Positions 23,611 through 28,013 of a DNA stretch of 28,013 nt are shown piece by piece. The stretch is from an uncultured Eubacteriales bacterium (GTDB taxonomy: Bacteria > Bacillota > Clostridia > Christensenellales > QALW01): positions 1 to 28,013 of the forward strand of contig URIR01000025.1 of NCBI GenBank assembly GCA_900547955.1, written 5' to 3'. The notes under the pieces are model-generated. The model saw only the letters and a list, made by a program, of their open reading frames with translations. It was not told the origin of the DNA and did no database searches. The position numbers and the translations under genes were made by a program. Every line of letters starts with the position of its first letter. The first letter of the stretch is position 1.

Positions 23611-26600
23611 TTAATCATTATACTGGAAGCTGAGTCTGCCCATAGGCAGCGAGCTGCCCGTCGTATAATAATTCATTATGTCAGTAGGACCCTGCACATC
23701 GTCTGCTACCTTAAAATAGAAGGTATTGCTGTTAGCGCCCAGTCCCAGCGCGCTGCGCGGAATACGCACCTGCAGCACGCTGCCGTTAAGAGAAATATCC
23801 GCCTGGCCCGTCACAGTACCCGTATAGTTACTGTTAAGACGCTCTACATTAGAAACGCTGCCGTTTACCGTTCGGTTCACAATATATTCATATCCCTGCC
23901 AGCCCTTGGAGGAAGGCGTACCGGTACCGATAAGAATATTCATCCAGCGTGAATCAGCCGGCGAGGTTATATCCTCCTCACAGCGAATGTAGAAATAAAT
24001 ATAGTTGCTGTCCTTGGTTACCCTGACCTCCTGGATATTGTTGCGAGGAGCGTCTTGCACATAGGTTTCAGTACCAGCGGCGTTAATATAATTGCGGCCG
24101 TAATTAGTCACGCCCATATCTCTGAATATGGCGTTTACATCATCCCACTGGCTGGGGCTTCCATTAATATCTATGGTTTTGGTAACATATCCCGTAGCGC
24201 CCGCTCCATATCCTTTATAAGCGCGGATATTTTTTACCAGCATCTGATAATAAAGGTCGGCGTATCCACCCTTCATCATCTCAATATCAGCCGAAAATTC
24301 CATGCTGGCAACGTCGCAGAAGGTATATTCGCCGTCATACATGGTTTTGCTCGCTACCCATTGATTCCAGCCATTAACCGTTACTATTTCCGGCTTCACC
24401 GCTGAATTAAGCACGGTATTCCAGGAGCTTTGGAAGAAGGTGCCTGTATACAAAGCGTCCAGATAATTGTTAGCGCCCGTGCTGACGTTATAGCCGCGGC
24501 CCCAGTTGTTCAATCCCCGCGTAAGAGAGAAGGAGAAAGGCAGCATGGGACTGGAAGCAGCTGAAACATTCATAACATTCGTATGCATAGGCTGCGGATA
24601 GGTAAATTCAATCCACGGCACTCCGTCGCTGCGGAAGGCTTCGTTCGGCCATTGCGGCATTTTAAAAGTGAAGAAATTCAATATTTCAGAGGACAACGGC
24701 TGAGGATTATAGCTGCTGTCCCCTCTGATCGCAGCTTCTTCCAAGTCGTCCTGCACCGTTATAAACCCGATAATTAAGGGCTTGCCGTTTATCATATACC
24801 AGGTATTGGGATAAAGATTCTTTTTATAGATGTCGTTATAGATGGAACGAATGGTGTCCAGAGAATGCGAATGGGTATAAAAGACTATTTTAGGCGGGTT
24901 CCAGCCCTCGCGCTGCATTTCATCCATAACCTTCATTATATCTATTACCGCTTCGGCATATGTCCAGGCGTTAGTCGTATCAAAATACAGGAAATCTACG
25001 CCCGCAGTTGTAAGCAGTTCAAGATGCTTGCGGATAATATACGGGTCCCTGGAATGATAGTAGCCCCAAAGAGGCTCGCCCCAGTAATGCACCTCATTAG
25101 CCGGACTGTCATAGGTATCCTGATAGAACAGCTCATTATGCCCGTTAGGCTTGGCAAGAATTTTAGAGCTGTCATATATTTCATTGAAGAAAGGCGCGCC
25201 CGTGCCAAACCAAGGCCAATACATAACTCCTACGGCACGGCCCGTCTGATATCCGCTTATAGTGGAAAATGCGCGGCCGCTGTGGTCTAATCCAACAATG
25301 CGGTTGGAATTATATCCTTCGCTGCTATAGGACGCCATTTCGCTCCTAGGCTCTGCCGAGGCTGTGCAAAGCGGAGTAGCATACCATGTGCTGCCGTCAT
25401 AAATTCTATAAGCCACTACGTCGTAATAATATGTTTTATCCGAAATAAGGCCTGTATCAGTATAGCTCCTGTTAGCCGTGGCCATTACGTTTGTAAATGG
25501 ACCGTCCGGAGATTCCGAGCGCCTGAGCACATATCCGTCAGCCATATCACCCATATCCCAATGAATAGTAATTTCATTGCGTCCGGCTGAATAAGCCTTC
25601 ATGGAGGTCGGACTCGAAACCACAGGCGTAACGGCAGTAACATTAGCGCTGGTAGCGCCGTAATGCGTAATTGTTCCTACTGCGTAAGGCACTACCTGAT
25701 AGCTGTACGACGTATTTACCGTGAGATTTTTATCCGTATATGAAGTGGCGCTGGTCTGCCCTATAACATCCCAATTCCCAGTAGAGGAATTAAGACGCTT
25801 AACAGCATAGCCCGAAGCGCCGGGAACGGCGTCCCAGGAAATGGTCATAGAAGTAGCGGCTGCCAAAAGCTCAACTGAAGAGGGAGCCGCTCCAAAGGAA
25901 GGAGTAGTCACCGCCGCCTCCTGACTCACAGGCGCGTAATGCCAGCTTCCATTCACATTCCTATATGCTACAACGTGATAACGATACTGAGTATTAGGCT
26001 GACAAGTATTGTCGGTATAATCTCTATCCAGGGTCTGTAATAATATATCCCATTGACCTGTCGAAGGATTATAGCGTTTAAGCGCGTAGCCGTCGGCATC
26101 ATTCGAGGCCGACCATTTTATTTTTACCGAATACGCGCTCTTTATCTCAGCCGTAACCTCGCTGGGCGCATAGATATACCGCGGCGTAGTAACCGAAGCA
26201 ATATTGCTCTCCGGCGCAAATTGAATAGCGCCGTTGACAAAAGTGTAAGCAACTACCAAATATTGATAATTTACTCCCGGCGTTCGGTTGCCGTCAGTAA
26301 AGGAAAGCCCATAGGTCTGCGCAATTATATCCCATTGGTCTGTAGATGGATTGTATCGCTTTAAAAAATATGCTTCGGCTCCTGCCGCGCTTGACCAGTT
26401 TATATTTACCGTAGTCTGATTAACTGCAGAAGCGCTTACCGAAGGCGCATAAACATATCTCAGCTCCAATGAAGCCTCCGGACTGACCGGCGCAAACCGT
26501 ACCGAACCGTCATATGTCGTATAAGCAACGACATGATAACGATAAGTATTATTTGGCGTCAGATTGCTGTCAATAAAGGAAAGGTTAACTGTTTGCGCTA

Positions 26601-27216
26601 TTATGTCCCATTGGCCCGTTGATGTATTATAGCGCTTTAAGAAATATGCATCCGCCCCTGCCGCGGCAGACCATGAAATTTCAATAGACGTGCTGCTCTT
26701 GGGAGAAGCGTTTACCCAAGTGGGAGCATATGCGTAAAGGGGCGTAGTAGCCGTCGCCTCAACGCTTACCGGCGCAAAATAAACCAGACCATCTATTGTC
26801 TTATATGCTACAACATGATAACGGTAGGCGGTATCGGCGACACAGTTATTGTCAGTAAAAGAAAGGCCAAAGGTCTGAGCGATTATATCCCATTGGTCTG
26901 TCGCAGGATTATAGCGCTTTAAGAAATAAGCGTCGGCATTTGATGAAGCCGACCAGGAAATCTGTATTGAGGTACGGCTTACGGCTACAGCGTTTACTGA
27001 GCTTGGGGCGGCTACGCTTGTTGAACTGGCTGAAAGGCTTGCCGCGGAATTATCAGCCGGAACAGAATTATCCTCCGCCTGCGTACCGACGGAATAAGTC
27101 GTACCAGGCGATTCGTCCGACGCAGCAAGTCCGGCGCTGGAAACTGAACAATTCATAAGCATAAAAACCAGCAGGCACGCCGTTGCACATCGCAGCCATT
27201 TGTGATTACGTTTCAT
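23611..27216 (-). CDS. Large secreted protein: six Fn3 repeats, glycosidase-like domain, CBM9-like tail
   Basis: A 1201-residue secreted protein starting at the ATG 27214-27216, which has AAAGGAGAG 7 bases upstream. Residues 1-32 are a signal peptide (LLVFMLMNCSVSSAGLAA); the Cys in LMNC is not a good lipobox. A Ser/Ala-rich spacer runs to 69. Six fibronectin type III-like repeats follow at 70-163, 164-256, 257-349, 350-443, 444-534 and 535-624, each 90-94 residues. Repeats 1-3 share AYFLKRYN and QWDIIAQT. Residues 625-1012 resemble TIM-barrel glycosidases of the GH71/GH99-like sort (VMYWPWFGTG, YYHSRDPYIIRKHLEL, AGVDFLYFDTTN, VNGWNQW). Residues 1013-1201 resemble a CBM9/DOMON sugar-binding domain (DINGSPSQWDDV). 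The catalytic acid and base were not assigned, and the substrate is unknown. Confidence 0.9.
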   Translation of the reverse strand: MKRNHKWLRCATACLLVFMLMNCSVSSAGLAASDESPGTTYSVGTQAEDNSVPADNSAASLSASSTSVAAPSSVNAVAVSRTSIQISWSASSNADAYFLKRYNPATDQWDIIAQTFGLSFTDNNCVADTAYRYHVVAYKTIDGLVYFAPVSVEATATTPLYAYAPTWVNASPKSSTSIEISWSAAAGADAYFLKRYNTSTGQWDIIAQTVNLSFIDSNLTPNNTYRYHVVAYTTYDGSVRFAPVSPEASLELRYVYAPSVSASAVNQTTVNINWSSAAGAEAYFLKRYNPSTDQWDIIAQTYGLSFTDGNRTPGVNYQYLVVAYTFVNGAIQFAPESNIASVTTPRYIYAPSEVTAEIKSAYSVKIKWSASNDADGYALKRYNPSTGQWDILLQTLDRDYTDNTCQPNTQYRYHVVAYRNVNGSWHYAPVSQEAAVTTPSFGAAPSSVELLAAATSMTISWDAVPGASGYAVKRLNSSTGNWDVIGQTSATSYTDKNLTVNTSYSYQVVPYAVGTITHYGATSANVTAVTPVVSSPTSMKAYSAGRNEITIHWDMGDMADGYVLRRSESPDGPFTNVMATANRSYTDTGLISDKTYYYDVVAYRIYDGSTWYATPLCTASAEPRSEMASYSSEGYNSNRIVGLDHSGRAFSTISGYQTGRAVGVMYWPWFGTGAPFFNEIYDSSKILAKPNGHNELFYQDTYDSPANEVHYWGEPLWGYYHSRDPYIIRKHLELLTTAGVDFLYFDTTNAWTYAEAVIDIMKVMDEMQREGWNPPKIVFYTHSHSLDTIRSIYNDIYKKNLYPNTWYMINGKPLIIGFITVQDDLEEAAIRGDSSYNPQPLSSEILNFFTFKMPQWPNEAFRSDGVPWIEFTYPQPMHTNVMNVSAASSPMLPFSFSLTRGLNNWGRGYNVSTGANNYLDALYTGTFFQSSWNTVLNSAVKPEIVTVNGWNQWVASKTMYDGEYTFCDVASMEFSADIEMMKGGYADLYYQMLVKNIRAYKGYGAGATGYVTKTIDINGSPSQWDDVNAIFRDMGVTNYGRNYINAAGTETYVQDAPRNNIQEVRVTKDSNYIYFYIRCEEDITSPADSRWMNILIGTGTPSSKGWQGYEYIVNRTVNGSVSNVERLNSNYTGTVTGQADISLNGSVLQVRIPRSALGLGANSNTFYFKVADDVQGPTDIMNYYTTGSSLPMGRLSFQYND
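25345..27009 (-). repeat. Six tandem Fn3 repeat units within the secreted protein gene
   Basis: The six units span residues 70-624 of the product. They are ordered by similarity: units 1-4 carry the KRYNxxTxQWD core almost unchanged, unit 5 is intermediate (KRLNSSTGNWD) and unit 6 is most diverged (RRSESPDG). This gradient suggests expansion from the N-terminal side. Confidence 0.8.
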
Positions 27217-27855
27217 TTGCATCTCTCCTTTTTGTTGTAAATTTAGGCCTGCGTTCAATTAACAGCAGCGCACATGCAAAGCAGCTCCCCCGGCATGCCG
27301 TTTCAACACGCTAAAAGGAAAATAACGCGGCAGGAGGATAAAGCAAACTCCCGCAGCTGTGCGTCTCAGCTAACTGATAGCAGCTGAAAGCTGCACGCCT
27401 TTATGACGATAAAGAAATATATTTTTATCAAAATGCATTTGCCCCAAAATGAATTGCTGACAAAATTATATCCTTAACGCCCCCAAAGGAAGGCAGCTAT
27501 CATTCATTTTTTCTTTTCCCGCATGGAAATTTCCTTTAAGACTGCACTACCAAAAAATATATCGTTCTTATTCCAAAAACACAGTTTATTTACTGAAAGA
27601 CAGCTTGATGTTTACATAAAATCCATTTGCTGTACATAAAACATAAAATTTTAACAAGACTCCGACGCTCGGCCTCGACTTATGCAAATTGAACTAAATT
27701 ACTAAAAAGAAATATCAAGGTATTTCCTATAATCTTATGAAGATACTTTAACGTATATTGTTATATTAAGCCAATTATTATATTGGCGAATTTAATGTTT
27801 ACCGGGGTTTATATCCACTTGTTTTAATATGCAACAGTAATGTAATTTTTTTCTT
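27217..27855 (-). other. Long noncoding leader of the Fn3/glycosidase gene
   Basis: About 630 bases lie between the promoter at 27856-27884 and the start codon, with no gene. The part nearest the gene is structured. It holds a GCAGCT/AGCTGC hairpin region near 27353-27396, a GCGGGAG/CTCCTGCCGC pairing just below it and a perfect CGGCATGCCG palindrome at 27291-27300. The distal part is AT-rich. I matched it to no known riboswitch. Confidence 0.45.
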
Positions 27856-27884
27856 ATTATATCCTAACGCACAACATATGTCAA
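27856..27884 (-). promoter_or_regulatory. Consensus sigma-A promoter upstream of the Fn3/glycosidase gene
   Basis: On the minus strand perfect TTGACA (27879-27884) and perfect TATAAT (27856-27861) are separated by 17 bases. It is about 630 bases from the gene. A closer promoter could have been missed, but none as good is visible. From 27885 to the window end I see no gene. Confidence 0.75.
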
Positions 27885-28013
27885 GATTAATTTTGCAAAT
27901 TAGAGAATAATTCTTCTAAAAACCATTACCCTAAATTGACAAGGGCATATACGGTCATGACAGGGCTGTTTGAGTGTCCTGCTGTGTTGCTTTTCGCTCC
28001 GTGTACGTTTAGT

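Noticed and set aside
25345..27009. CRISPR-like or satellite repeat
   Set aside because: The periodicity of about 280 bases is explained by coding for Fn3 domains; no short identical repeats with unique spacers are present.
27217..27480. Known riboswitch in the leader of the Fn3/glycosidase gene
   Set aside because: I compared it from memory with c-di-GMP, cobalamin and THF consensus cores; none fits, so it is reported only as structured sequence.
27957..28013. Open ATG frame running off the right edge
   Set aside because: Only 19 codons are visible, there is no Shine-Dalgarno and no recognisable N-terminus.

Overview
The window is a mid-GC bacterial chromosome segment that looks like a Bacillota/Clostridia genome. 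The evidence is a greA-lysS operon, a DUF512 radical-SAM gene upstream of der and plsY, an Rrf2-iscS-iscU operon, strong AGGAGG-type ribosome binding sites, near-consensus sigma-A promoters (TTGACA, 17-base spacer, TATAAT) and several TTG starts. The sequence alone does not name a species. No rRNA, tRNA, CRISPR array, complete insertion sequence or prophage was recognised.

Layout, left to right. (1) 1-5065, minus strand: lysS and greA, then a polar amino-acid ABC importer (binding lipoprotein, permease, ATPase). (2) 4976-5574: noncoding, mostly a 280-bp MITE-like palindromic element. (3) 5575-7027: a DUF1614-like membrane protein overlapping an unrecognised secreted/tail-anchored protein. (4) 7410-10753: DUF512 radical-SAM protein, der and plsY. 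(5) 10754-12308: a second copy of the MITE-like element lying in the leader of a secreted LamG-domain protein. (6) 12494-14406, minus: a MATE transporter and a NimA-like flavin-binding protein. (7) 14670-15410: a small amidase with an SH3 domain. (8) 15411-15982: noncoding, with nested inverted-repeat elements. (9) 15983-18368, minus: a DUF5131 Cys-rich protein and a second MATE transporter. (10) 18773-20437: a GNAT acetyltransferase and a zinc-dependent phospholipase C-like protein, followed by a terminator and a striking cloverleaf palindrome. (11) 20792-23116: an IscR-like regulator, cysteine desulfurase and IscU scaffold, then rpmE. (12) 23611-27216, minus: a 1201-residue secreted protein with six Fn3 repeats, a probable glycosidase domain and a C-terminal CBM9-like domain, apparently preceded by a leader of about 630 nt.

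Most of the coding content is core housekeeping: translation, ribosome assembly, phospholipid synthesis, Fe-S assembly and amino-acid uptake. Cell-surface and glycan functions are added (LamG protein, amidase, Fn3/glycosidase protein). The three most unusual items are: the ABC binding protein, whose two sequence halves are in swapped (circularly permuted) order relative to GlnH-type proteins; a family of ~250-280 bp TA-bounded palindromic elements repeated in the intergenic regions; and a 111-bp perfect cloverleaf made of a 28-bp stem enclosing three GC hairpins.
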